The notes beneath the pieces were generated by a model. That model saw nothing but the letters and a program-made list of their open reading frames with translations. It was not told where the DNA came from and searched no databases. Of a stretch of 64,000 bases of DNA, positions 11,462-21,850 are shown one piece after another (the stretch's first letter is position 1; each line of letters opens with the position of its first letter). Both the position numbers and the translations under genes were made by a program. Source of the DNA: Amanita rubescens. Its lineage: Eukaryota > Basidiomycota > Agaricomycetes > Agaricales > Amanitaceae. The stretch is from NCBI GenBank assembly GCA_015039365.1, contig WION01000256.1:1-64000 (forward strand), written 5' to 3'.

Positions 11462-12694
11462 CACGTTCGGAGCGACGTAAATAGCTTGAAGCAACCCCGG
11501 TGGGGTGAAAAATGAATACCCTCCCCAACCGGCGTCCGACCAGCTTGGTTGTAGCTTAAAGTGCTCTGCAGCCACATTCAGCGCGCCCTCTGGCGTCGTC
11601 ACGTTTATCTGGAAGAAGATGAAGGTAACAGGAAAGACTTCATGTGTGCGATAGGTGACGGACACAACAACATCATAGGTGCCTCCACCTCCGCCGCGAA
11701 GAGCCCAGAAGAGATCAGAATACTGATATTCGTTGGCCGTGGCGTATTTTCCCGAGGCAAGGACTACCGTGAACTAGATTGCGTTGTCGACACCTGTGTG
11801 TTAAGCAGGCCAGATATCGGAGTTTCCAAGAAAACTGACCTAAACCAAACTTCGGCGATAGTACACTGTGACCTCCACCTTGGATCCACCCTCCTGCAGC
11901 ACCGACAGATCCTCCAACTGATACGCCACCAACGATCGTTCGGTTATGCGGCATCGTAAGCCTCAAACCATTGCACTCCCGCGCCTAAAGTTAACGCTAA
12001 TGTACGAACGTCAGGTATAACATCATTGAACCATGACGCTCAGAAGCTACCTTGATATGTCTCGTCCGACGGAGCACCTTTCGGGATGAACCGATCGCCA
12101 TAACTTATATTCTTGAGGTTGTGGGTCCATAGCATAAATACACCGCGAGCTATGCTCCTGCCCAGATAATCATGTCTGTCAAGCGAATCAGCCTTTGAGA
12201 ATAGTTACAATTAAAAACAAGACCGCTTACCCCGTGACCAATCTCAAATTATGCTGGGCTGCGAACGTGACCGTGGCTTGGATATCACTAACTTGTCTCG
12301 CGTCCACTCCCAAGATTGGTATGTTTCCTTGGTCACATGGGAAGCCTAAAGTCGTGTTGTAGTAGCACGCATCGATGGTCCCGTTCTTGAAAGTGAATGT
12401 TTCAAAATTGATCGATTGCATAGCTCCAGGGATGTTGGAGCGGTATGGACCATCGGAAAGGAGCGTCACGACGTTGGTGCAGTTGCCTGAAGGGTGAGAA
12501 GGAGGATAGCAAGCGGAAGCAGGAGGAATCGGTTTGATTAGGGGTTAAGAGAGTTTCGACGCAAGCTGAGTAAATTCGGACGTCGACGGCCAGCAGGCTT
12601 CATACGAACGACATTTGCATCTGGGAGTCGAGGAAACAACGGAGAAGACAGAAACCGTCACGATTGAGATAGATGGCAACCAACTGACTCTCAT
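11462..12694 (-). pseudogene. FAD-linked oxidase (BBE/6-hydroxynicotine oxidase type), inactivated
   Basis: The minus strand encodes an FAD-binding oxidoreductase: an N-terminal segment with CKCRSYEACWPS, then NIPILGVDARQVSDIQATV, TGHDYLGRSIARGVFM, the FAD-loop region GGSVGAAGGWIQGGGHSVLS and YQYSDLFWALRGGGGGTYDV. It is broken in several ways: an in-frame TAA at 12545-12547 where CAA (Gln) is expected, a TAG at 11774-11776 where CAG is expected, a frameshift near 11950 between YDAA and HNRT, and loss of residues before TGHDYL. The match stops at about 11462, so the C-terminal third with the berberine-bridge domain is gone. The family oxidises alcohols, sugars or alkaloids with FAD, mostly as secreted proteins. 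The ATG at 12694 is followed by a hydrophobic, signal-like stretch. Confidence 0.85.
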
Positions 12695-13472
12695 GGCGTC
12701 TTGGAGGAACCGAAGTTAGGGGGCGAAAGGTAATTGTCATTGTATATGTAGGCGACGGAAGGATGGGTATCATCACGTCATAACTCACGATATTATTGCC
12801 TTAGTTGTTCGTGGACCGAAACCTGCACAGCATATCGATCATTATCAAGAACGTAAAATCCGCGTTGTCTCTACGCACCGTTGATGCATTGATGAATTGC
12901 CCAAATACCAGAATTTACCCCGACACCAACGTGCCTCACCATGCCCGAAAAGCTTATTATAGCTGGAGGAGGTAGATTCTAGAGGCCAAGATGGAGCGCT
13001 AGAAGACGTGGAGTACTAGTGGCAATGGAAGTGTATATGACTTTTGCGACCATGATCAACGCATTTCCGAAGCCAAAGCTCACGGTAAGGAACATCTAAG
13101 ACTATCATACAACAAAAACACCATAAACGATGCGTCAATGACTATGACCTAAGTTGTAACTATAATGGCAAGGCAAGAGTCTCTCCAGATAGATCAAGGC
13201 GAGTAATACGAGCGTACGTTTTATAGATTTTACCTAAAGTAAGGACTTGGAAAAAAAATATAGCAATTTAAGACCTATCAAGGATTGTCATGACATGTTT
13301 CGTAAACCAAACGAAAGCAGATGCATTAAATGATCGAATATCCTGTGGGGGTATATATATAATACACATGGCAGAGTCTAGATGGAGCGTAGCTGGTTCC
13401 GAGTCTTCTGACCGACGATCATCGGCGATCCCGCGTCGATCAAGTAGTGTTCCATAGATAACCCTCGGCGTA
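12695..13472. other. Intergenic region upstream of the FAD oxidase relic
   Basis: No gene or repeat could be supported. It contains the upstream region of the FAD-oxidase pseudogene and the 3' flank of the tetraspanin. Confidence 0.5.
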
Positions 13473-14739
13473 TCATATATCCAAAGCCTCCGGCGTTCTT
13501 CCACCAATGGAGTCGTACCGACCTCTGGACCTGAACGAGGTGCCAGAGACAGAGGGCGTTATAAGGGGCATGGTGGACATGGTACTGAGGTTGAGGCTGG
13601 AATGAGATTGTTTAAGAACGTCATTGGCTGCTTCTGCGCCGTATCTCTCTGCTAGAGTACTAGAAGGGAAGGCTAATGAGGTGTACGATAAAAGGGAATA
13701 AAACGAGAACGTACTTGGCATAGTCGTCCATAATAGCTGCAACACTATTCATATCAAGGCGGTAAGCCTTGGGCGTCATCCCTTTCCCAAACCTGTACGT
13801 GACATGGTTCGAGCACAGCAAGCCCGATACAATCACGAACACGTGGACGGGCACGAGGCCAAATACGCTCGTATACCAGTGTTTCAAAATAGAACGCTCA
13901 AATTTCAAAAAATCTTGTTTACACCCCGCCAACGCGCTCCTTGAATAGCACGAAGCGCTGACTGTCGCTTCGACATAGGGGCTGTAGTAACCACAACATT
14001 GGAGTTCGTTTTGCACGCGTAGCCGACCGGCGCTGCCGAGCTGGCGAGACCACTGACTGTTAACCTTGCCTTCGAGGTTGAATGCACGTCTTTTGTAGGA
14101 GAGGTAGCCTGGGATGACGAGGGCAGCGAAGACGAGCCAAAGGAGGAAGGTGTAGACGGCAAGGAAGGGGCGGTTGTTAAGGAGGATGCCTGCCCAGCCT
14201 ATAACGCTGGTGAATAAGCCCAAGGCTGCGGCGACGGTTGAAGTGACCAATTCTGGAGAGTTGGCGGTGAGGATGATGTCAGAGTGTTTGAAGACGTTGA
14301 ACCAGATGAGTAGACACACAACGAGAGAGATCAATGAGTAGATAGTAAGCTGAAAGTGGATTGAACTATGAGTCAAAGAAAGAAAGATGAAACGGAGGGA
14401 AAAACGCACAAGGGTGTTGGCAACGAGCAATATCCACTTGAATTTGGTCCATTTCATTTTTTTCCTGTTGTACCCATCATTGTAGTCGTCGTCAAGTCTA
14501 TTCCCAATGCGCGCTTCGCCGCTCCTGAAAGCTTCTACACCTCCTCCTCGTTTTGGAAGGCTGAGGGGGTCTCCTTTGCCTTTCCTTCGGTACGGACCAG
14601 TGCCGGGTGACAGCAGGGCAGCAGAGAATTTGGCGGGGACATAGTTCACTGTCAACGACGTGGTGGACGTTGGACGTGAGAGGAAGGGCCTGGGGGTGAG
14701 GGGGGTGGAAGGTAAGTCATAGCGCGATTCTGCGAGCAT
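13473..14739 (-). CDS. Fungal tetraspanin-like membrane protein
   Basis: Starting at ATG 14739, the protein has a basic cytoplasmic N-terminus of about 90 residues and four hydrophobic helices: WTKFKWILLVANTLV, a helix around LISLVVCLLIWFNVF, one around AALGLFTSVIGWAGIL with FLAVYTFLLWLVFAALVIP, and a last one around FGLVPVHVFVIVSGLLCS. Between helices 3 and 4 lies the large extracellular loop with the diagnostic CCG motif (ELQCCGYYSPYVE) plus further Cys residues. An intron splits VANTLV from the next helix (GTGCGT...CAG), and a second one precedes the last exon, which encodes AERYGAEAANDVLK and ends DSIGGRTPEALDI. CCGYYSP fits basidiomycete Tsp2-type proteins. Tetraspanins organise plasma-membrane protein complexes; plant-pathogenic fungi need some for penetration. 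Function here is inferred from the family. Confidence 0.85.
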
Positions 14740-15126
14740 AGGGTGGGTGGAGGAAGTTGCAGAGACAGGGCGAGAAGACGAGTGGGAACTTAGACGGTAA
14801 TGATATTGATACGTGTCAAAGCCAGGTGTTGATCTAAGCGGTGGAAAGTAAGCGGTGATACAGAGAGAGAGAGACGGGCGGTGGGGGATGCATACCTGGC
14901 CGGGTTACTCATTATTATATGATCGTAGTTGACGGTAAAAAAGGAATGTTTTTTATTGGTTGATGTGGAAGTCTAGTTCCATTATTGGCCAAGCTTTTGA
15001 TGGACCTATGATTCTAGTATACTTACAGCTCGAAATTATCTACTTGTATCTGCACGCAATCATGTGCATTGTGAATGCATATGATAGTACATTCTCAACG
15101 TTAATCACAATACACGATTCGTAGTA

Positions 15127-17287
15127 CAGTAGATATGCTCATAATGCATATGGTCGGGACCCCAAAAATCTTATGCATTAAGACGAATATGCATTAAGCA
15201 GTTTGTGACAGTTGTGACAGTTGTGACAAAATAACGGCTACCGAACGACGAGATAATCTTCTATGCTCGTCTGCTTCGCTTTCCTCATTTCCTCCCTATT
15301 AAGCTGCGCGCGATACCTTCTAGCAGTCTCAGAAAGCTCAAAAGCCAAATGTGGTTCACCATAATGAAGGCACGATGACTGGATCTGGGTACACAAAGAT
15401 ATCAGTTCGGAGCGCGATAGTAAGTCCAGTGAACCCGGCGCATCATCCTCATCATCTGATTCTACCTGTATGACTTCTCCTTTTTCAACAGCAATCTCGT
15501 GACGGACCTCCTCTGCAATCGCCTTCACGATATCTCCGTGACCGCTTTGATATGAACTGTAGGGATCTTCTTCCTGCTCTCGCTCTTCAGGGGGGTCAAG
15601 GATATCATCGACCGTTAGCAGATCTCCAAAGATACGATTGCGCGACTTAAGATCCATGACGGTATCCATCATATCAGCTTCGGCCTCGATCAGTTGAGAT
15701 GGACGAGCAGCGATACGAATTTTGAGACCTGAGCGACGTTTTGCGGCCTCTTCAAGTTCATCGATAGTCTCTAGGGCCTTATCTGATTCTTCCTCTTCTG
15801 TGATGGCCCGGAGCGCTGGCTCCCAATCAGCTGAATTAAATGTATCACCGAGATGAGCTTGCAGTCGAATCTCCGCAGCCGGCCGTGATAGATCAGTTGT
15901 TGCATATTCACGGATTATTTTCCAAGCGACCGGATCGGCAAATGGACGCGTTGACCGTGCCATTTGAACTGTCGGGAGCAGGAGTCCTTTTTCAGCAAAT
16001 GTCTCCCTGTCATAGTGACTTCAATGCAAGTACATGGACGACGAGTGAAAGAACATACGGCTGGATCAAAGCATGTCCCCAGCAGTGCTGGATTGTCTCC
16101 TTTGACACTTGGCTCCATGCTTTCCGTGCCATGAACATCGCCTCGAGCAGGTCAATTTTATAGATTTCGTGCTCCCCAGCTTCATCACGATCAATCGCGC
16201 GCTGATTAAAACTCTTGCGATAAAGAGCTTTGAATGTTCGGATTATTCCTGCATCGCACGGCTGTACAAAAGACGTCATATTAGGTTCAAAATACTCCAA
16301 CTCTATGTTTTTGGGCTTATATGCAATCGTGTGACCAGAGAAATTGTCCATTAGGAGGATTATATGCCGATTCTCTGCCCGCATATTGAGATCAAGCTTG
16401 ATGACCCACCTGTCAAATATAGATAAGTCCGGTTGTTTCGAGTTAAAGTATGATATATACTCTTCAAATAGATCTGATGTCATCCAGGCTGTCTTATTGC
16501 TTCGATAATAGAAGCCACGTTGCTCTGGTGTTTGCTTTTTGAAGCACCTCGGCTTCTTAGCCCTTCCAATAAAAAATGGATCAAGTTTATCCCCCTGAGC
16601 ATTGCAGGCAACGGCTATTGTGATGCGAAACTTTTCCTTTTTTTTCCCGCTCATCTGCTGAGTAGCTAGGCCACGATCAGGCGGTGCACTGAAGACACTA
16701 AGATCAAAACAGGAACCTAAATCGGGATGGACGTGTTCTAAAATAGTTAATAATAGCCACTTGCTTCATATCTGGATGTGAATCAATGTAGGCAAAGACT
16801 GTCATCCAGTCTGCAAGAGTAAGGTTCTGGCGAGACCTTTTTGGAGGGATCACCACAGATGTAGCAGGAGCATCCTTTGGCTTAGGGCCCCGTTTTGCCT
16901 TCTTGGCAGGCTGCGCACAGGATCCATCAACAGCCTTGCGTTTCCGAAGGATTGGCTCGCAATCAGCTGACTGAGTGGGTACAGAGATATGCATTGCCTA
17001 TGATGTGAATTTCTACAACCTAAATATACGTATGAGAACAGTGGGCGAGAGTGGGCGTGATCAAGGTGTGATGCATGATGGGAAAATTTCACTCCGGGCC
17101 CCGGCATATGGTGTACAAATACCGGCCGGAGCTACCTCATAATGCATATTTGTCATATTTTGGTCATGCATTATGCAATATGCAATATTTACGGCTTTTG
17201 GGTGGGTCCCAAGGTGGGATCCCACAAAATCCTATGCATTTTCACGGATATGCATTTTAAGCATATGCATTATGAGCATATCTACTG
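15127..17287 (-). mobile_element. Pogo/Tigger-like DNA transposon with TA target duplication
   Basis: The 2,161-bp element starts and ends with the inverted repeat CAGTAGATATGCTCATAATG (15127 onward and, inverted, ending at 17287) and is flanked by TA on both sides (15125-15126 and 17288-17289). ATGCATA-like motifs recur just inside both ends. It encodes a degraded transposase on the minus strand. Its insertion point lies in the spacer of duplication unit A; unit B has the matching spacer without it (about 19434), giving a paralogous empty site. TA duplication, terminal repeats and the DDE fold together place it in the Tc1/mariner-Pogo group. Confidence 0.88.
15238..16994 (-). pseudogene. Pogo-like transposase with internal deletion
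   Basis: Three reading segments follow one another on the minus strand. 16994-16704 encodes an N-terminal basic region and a helix-turn-helix start (RQNLTLADWMTVFAYIDSHP). 16654-16010 encodes the DDE catalytic core (KFRITIAVACNAQGDKL, the second Asp in LLMDNFSGHT, the third in SFVQPCDAGIIRTFKALYRK). 15963-15238 encodes a C-terminal acidic tail ending SIEDYLVVR. Between the first two parts, most of the CENP-B-type DNA-binding region and the first catalytic Asp (usual context N-x-D-E) are missing and the frame changes. Reading backward from the core, APPDRGLATQQ is still visible. The enzyme should be inactive, so the copy would need a helper transposase. Confidence 0.8.
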
Positions 17288-17318
17288 TAAGTAACGAAGT
17301 TAAGAACCCGATCTTGGA

Positions 17319-17990
17319 TCAATGCTGTGCACGGAGCAACCCGGCTTCATCGGCTTGTTCTTCGGTAGCGACCAACTTCGTCTTGGCAGCTTGAGGCATC
17401 TCGCTCAAATTTACATTTCCATCTTCCTTTTGCAAAGCTCCTGGAATTGGTGGTATCCCTGGCCATCTGTCTTTGACGAATACTGTTATTCTTACTATCA
17501 GCTCATCTGACATTATCAACCATAACGTCTGCACACTCACTTTCTAAAACAACTGGCAGCTTTGTAAATTCCTCAAAATTCCCTGCTTTGACGCTCATAC
17601 GCTCAGGACGCGCGGTTGTTCCACTGTAAAGATGGCTTCCGCAGCCGGAACAGAACCACCTGCTGACTAGTCAGTGGCGAGGCTTGCCGCTTATATCAAT
17701 GCCATATGACCGAGTACGCTCACCTGTATGGCTGGCAGGATTTACAAACGAATACAGCTTGACTGTTCCCTCTGCTCTGACGCTTTCGCTGTTCACGGGC
17801 ACCGCACAGGCATATGCGCTACCGTTGCTACGATAACAATCCTTGCAGTGGCATATTCCCATGCCCTGTGATCACCATCAATGACAAACTTGCAGAACGA
17901 TAGTAGCGTATCCTGGCGTACCTTGAACCGAGGTTCGGTGTCAACGAACACTTTGCACCCTCCACATAAACACTGTCCTTCGTAGGGCAT
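17319..17990 (-). CDS. GFA-domain (Mss4-like) zinc protein 1
   Basis: Four exons starting MPYEGQCLCGGCKVFVDTEP (ATG 17990). The zinc-binding Cys sets of the family are all present: CLCGGC, then ICHCKDCYRS, then FCSGCGSH. The chain ends KDRWPGIPPIPGALQKEDG plus a 30-residue charged tail to the stop at 17319. Introns follow FK, HT and VVLE. GFA proteins were named after bacterial glutathione-dependent formaldehyde-activating enzyme, but that activity is not established for most members, so only the fold and metal sites are claimed. This is the first gene of tandem unit A; its counterpart in unit B is the gene at 19501-20152. The Pogo element lies 32 bp beyond its stop. Confidence 0.85.
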
Positions 17991-18342
17991 GTTGGTTGTA
18001 GTGGGAAGATCAACGAAATAATGATATGAAATCTAGGATTTCGCATTGTGGACGCCGGCATCCCCGGCCTGTCACGTTCGCTCAAGTGGCGCTAAATCTG
18101 ATCTTTCCCTGTTCTGGCAGTGCTGAATGCGCAGGTATCAATAGCAAGGCCTGGCTCTCATCTTCGTGCATGTTGTTCAATTTTAGAGGACTTAGTAGAT
18201 CCGACTGACTAATCTTGTGCTTCTGATCGTATAGCTCATTCAAACTTGTCATTGGTAGGGCCAAACGCACAGGCGATCTTGGATAGGAATACAGTTGCTA
18301 ACTAGCCTGCTCGGTATCTCAAACTTGTCGCCATCATCCTCA
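17991..18342. other. Spacer between GFA 1 and GFA 2
   Basis: No gene seen. Part of this spacer (18262-18342) recurs at 20268-20350 in tandem unit B. Confidence 0.5.
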
Positions 18343-19002
18343 TCACAAATCTTGCTTAGTGTCAGGCGCGTTTTTCGTTGCCTGAGGGTCCGTCCTCAGC
18401 AGTAGTAACTTCGTCTCCTCATTGATGGACTTTGCAGCCTGGCCATCTTCAACTTGCACTGCCCCCGGAATGGGAGGAACCGAAGGCCACCTATCTTTCG
18501 CAAAAACTGTGCTCCTTCAAGTCAACTCCGATGTACTTCAATTAAAAACGCTTCACCTTCTAAGACGATAGCCATCTTTGTAAATCCATCAATGACGCCA
18601 GCTCGCACAAAAGTACGGTCAGGATGAGCACTTGACTGACTGAAGAGGTGAGCACCGCAGTCTGCGCAAAACCACCTGCTGACTGATTAAAATATGACGT
18701 GACCAAGAATCGAAGCCGTAGGGTAGCACCACTTGCCTGTATTTCCATTCGAGGGATGCACAAATGCGTAAAGTTTCACAGAGCCCTCTGTCTTTACGCT
18801 ATCTCTGGGCACGGGCGCTCCGCAGGCAAATGCACCCCCGGTGCTGCGGCTACAATCAGTGCAGTGACATAAGACCAGGCCCTATCAATATCTTGATAAG
18901 TTGGACAAACACAGGCAGCACGTTTGGACATACCTTGAGAAGAGGTTCGGAGTCAACAAAGATTTTGCAGCCTCCGCATAAGCACTTCCCTTCGTAGAGC
19001 AT
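18343..19002 (-). CDS. GFA-domain (Mss4-like) zinc protein 2
   Basis: Starts MLYEGKCLCGGCKIFVDSEP (ATG 19002) and continues VLCHCTDCSRSTGGAFACG, FVHPSNGNT, RWFCADCGAHLFSQSSAHP and AKDRWPSVPPIPGAVQVEDG, ending NAPDTKQDL at 18343. All Cys ligands of the GFA fold are present. The second intron begins AATACAG/GCAAGT, a GC-AG intron with the typical strong CAG/GCAAGT donor. It is the second gene of unit A, and its unit B partner is 20351-20956. It is only about half identical in sequence to its immediate neighbour GFA 1, so the pair arose before the tandem duplication of the pair. Confidence 0.83.
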
Positions 19003-19500
19003 CGTGGGCAAGGAATGGGGTCAATGCGGAGGTGAACTTGATTATATATACGCCCTATATGGAATGAGTCAGAATCGAACGGCACCGTCGTGACGTTAAC
19101 GTTAGTGGGTTCGGAACTGATTATAATAATTAGATCTTCAAGTTGAACGGGTTAGCATCGGGCATTTATTGTCCCTTGACATTATTGATTCTTGTCAAAG
19201 CCAGGTGTTGATCTAAGCGGTGGAAGGTAAGCGGGCGGGGCATACCTGGCCGAGTTGCTCATTATAATAACATGGTCGACGGTAATTAAGCGCTGAATTT
19301 TATTGGATGATAGTCTCGCTCCATTTGGGCCTAGTACTTACGGCTCCGAGGAAGGTTGTGCTGGCATCTGCGCGCACACTACATTATCAACGTTATATCA
19401 CACCCAAATTTAATACACCGCTTCTATCGCCTGTAACCAAAATATTCACTCCCAAGAAGTTAAGTAAGAACCCGATCTTGGATCAATGCTGTGCACGGAA

Positions 19501-20152
19501 CTACCCGGCTTCGTTGGCTTGTTCTTCGGTAGCGACCAGCTTCATCTTGGCAGCTTGAGGCACCTCGCTCGGGTTTACATTTCCATCTTCCTTTTGCAAA
19601 GCTCCTGGAACTGGTGGTATTCCAGGCCATCTGTCTTTGACGAATACTGTTATTCTTATCAGCTCATCTGACATTATCAACCGTAACATCTACACTCACT
19701 TTCTAAAACAACCGGCAGCTTTGTAAATTCCTCAAAAATCCCTGCTTTGACGCTCACATTCTCAGGACGCGCGCTTGATCCACTGTAAAGATGGCTTCCG
19801 CAACCGGAGCAGAACCACCTGCTGACTAGTTAGTGGCGATGAAAGTCAGGCTTGCCGCTTATATCAGTCCCATAGAACGAGCGCTGACCTGTATGGCCTG
19901 CGGGATTTACAATCGAATGTAGCTTGACTGTTCCCTCTGCTCTGACGTTTTCCCTGTTCGTGAACACCCCACAGGCATATGCGCTACCGTTGCTACGATA
20001 ACAATCCTTGCAGTGGCATATTCCTATGCCCTGCGTCCACCATCATCGATAAACTTGCAGAACGCTAGCAGCGTATCATGACGTACATTGAATGGTTCGG
20101 CATCAATGAACACTTTGCACCCCCCACATAAACAGTGACCTTCGTAGAGCAT
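19501..20152 (-). CDS. GFA-domain (Mss4-like) zinc protein 3
   Basis: Starts MLYEGHCLCGGCKVFIDAEP (ATG 20152), then ICHCKDCYRSNGSAYACG, TVKLHSIVNPAGHT and FCSGCGSH, and ends KLVATEEQANEAG. It is the duplicate of GFA 1 (17319-17990) and very similar. A T-to-A difference turns the Leu codon TTG of GFA 1 into TAG, so the tail is six residues shorter, outside the GFA fold. One codon is also missing before the first intron. All zinc ligands remain and all introns keep their signals, so the gene is probably active. Confidence 0.82.
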
Positions 20153-20350
20153 GTCGGTTGTGGATATGTCAGCGGGAAGAACGAAATAAAAAATGATCAG
20201 AAATCTAGAGGACTTGGTGAACTATGTAGGCTGACTAATCTTTTAATTTTGATCTTTAATCTCGGGCCAAACGCACGCGCGATCTTGGATAGGAATACAG
20301 CTGCTAACTAGCCTGCTCAATATCTCAAACTTGGCCCGCCATCATCCTCA

Positions 20351-20956
20351 TCACAAATCTTGCTCGACCTCAGTCGACTTCATCTCATCATTGATGGACT
20401 TTGAAACTTGGCCCTCAAATTGCATTGCCCCCGGAATCGGAGGAATCGACGGCCACCTATCTTTCGCAAAAACTATGCTCCTTCAAGTCAACTCCGACGT
20501 ACTTCAATTAACAATACCTTACCTTCTAAGACGATCGGCAACTTTGTAAACGCATCAATCACTCCAGCTTTCACGAAAGAACGCTCAGGATGAGCACTTG
20601 ACTGACTGAGGAGGTGAGCACCGCAGTCCGCGCAAAACCATCTATGGACTGATTAAAGTATGACGTGACCAAGAATCGAAACTGTGGGGTAGCGCCGCTT
20701 GCCTGTGTTTCCACTCGATGAATAAAGTTTGACTGAGCCCTCTGTCTTTACGCTATCGCTGGGCGCGGGCACTCCGCAGATAAATGCACCCCCGGTGCTG
20801 CGGCTACAATCAGTGCAGTGACATATGACCAAGCCCTATCAATATCTTGATAAGTCGGCCAAACGCAGGCGGCACGTTTGGACATACCTTGAGAAGGGGT
20901 TCGGCATCAACAACGATTTTGCAGCCTCCGCATAAGCATTTCCCTTCGTAGGGCAT
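20351..20956 (-). CDS. GFA-domain (Mss4-like) zinc protein 4
   Basis: Starts MPYEGKCLCGGCKIVVDAEP (ATG 20956), then ICHCTDCSRSTGGAFICG, KLYSSSGNT, RWFCADCGAHLLSQSSAHPE and AKDRWPSIPPIPGAMQFEG, ending TEVEQDL at 20351. It is the unit B partner of GFA 2. A 12-bp in-frame deletion removes four residues (the FVHP of GFA 2). The second intron again begins with GC (ACACAG/GCAAGC). No inactivating change was seen. Confidence 0.8.
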
Positions 20957-21850
20957 GGTGGGCAGTGAATGGGGTCAATGCGGAGGCGAACTTGATTATA
21001 TGTAGGCCCTATATAGAATGAGTCAGAATCGAGCGGCACCGTCGTGGCGCTAGTGAGTTCGGAGCTGATTATTCTCAGGCATAATTACTAGATCCTCAAG
21101 TTGAGCAGGTGAGCTTCGGGCGTTTATTGTCCCTTGACAGACTACTACCAACGTTTACTACCAGCAGGTTCATCTGCCCTTCGATCTAACGCGTATAAAA
21201 ATCAGATTGTCGGGTATCACTGATATTAATCGATCGAGTACTACACGTATCAAGTGAAGCTTAAGATTCGGCGCGCGGGATGTACTAATAGATTTGATGT
21301 AATCCAAGGACCCGGGTCAAGCACCACCGTTGACGGTGATGATCAGAAAGAAGATAAGGGCTCCACGGGCGCAAGCTAGACGTGACTATTGAACTGACGT
21401 CAAACGCATCGTCCTCGATCCTATCGTATCACATACATGATGAAGAAGTGCAACAAAAGTCGGTCATATGTACAGAAAAACTCTTCGCGGTCAATTAAAA
21501 TGCACTTCTACTACTTCGACCATATCCTTTGATGAGTCGAACCCGTCTTTCCATGGAGAATCCTTGTCATGATCCGGAAATACCTGATGTACCGCGGGAT
21601 TTGTCCCCAAGCCAGGGCATCCATTTGAGGATAGTACCGTCCAGGTCATAAGGCAACCCTACGACCAACTCTTCGGGCCAATACGCGTTTCGGAAATCAT
21701 TCTATCACGATGGTGGCGGATGATCACCATTTTTTTATCCCAATATAAGCGACTAAGAAGAAGCTGGGCATGGTCGTAGTCCGAGTCGCGTGACAAGTTA
21801 TTTCAAGCGTACTGCACCAAAAATAGCTAACTAAAGATTCGGACTCGCAC
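20957..21850. other. Intergenic region between GFA 4 and GFA 5
   Basis: The right end of tandem unit B lies at about 21138. The remainder (21139-21850) shows no gene, RNA or repeat that can be supported. Confidence 0.5.

Larger units (their letters stand above)
14804..19180. repeat. Tandem duplication unit A (interrupted by the Pogo element)
   Basis: Unit A (14804-19180) and unit B (19184-21138) share the same order: a spacer beginning GTCAAAGCCAGGTGTTGATC, a first GFA gene, a spacer with GATCTTGGATAGGAATACAG, a second GFA gene, and an end in TTTATTGTCCCTTGAC. Without the 2,163 bp of transposon and target duplication, unit A is about 2.2 kb and unit B 1.95 kb. Confidence 0.8.
19184..21138. 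repeat. Tandem duplication unit B
   Basis: This is the second copy of the unit described at 14804-19180. It carries GFA 3 and GFA 4 and lacks the Pogo insertion. Several small deletions make it shorter. Confidence 0.8.

Noticed and set aside
19501..19503. Premature stop as proof that GFA 3 is a pseudogene
   Set aside because: It removes only six residues of a charged tail outside the GFA fold, and all Cys ligands and splice sites remain.
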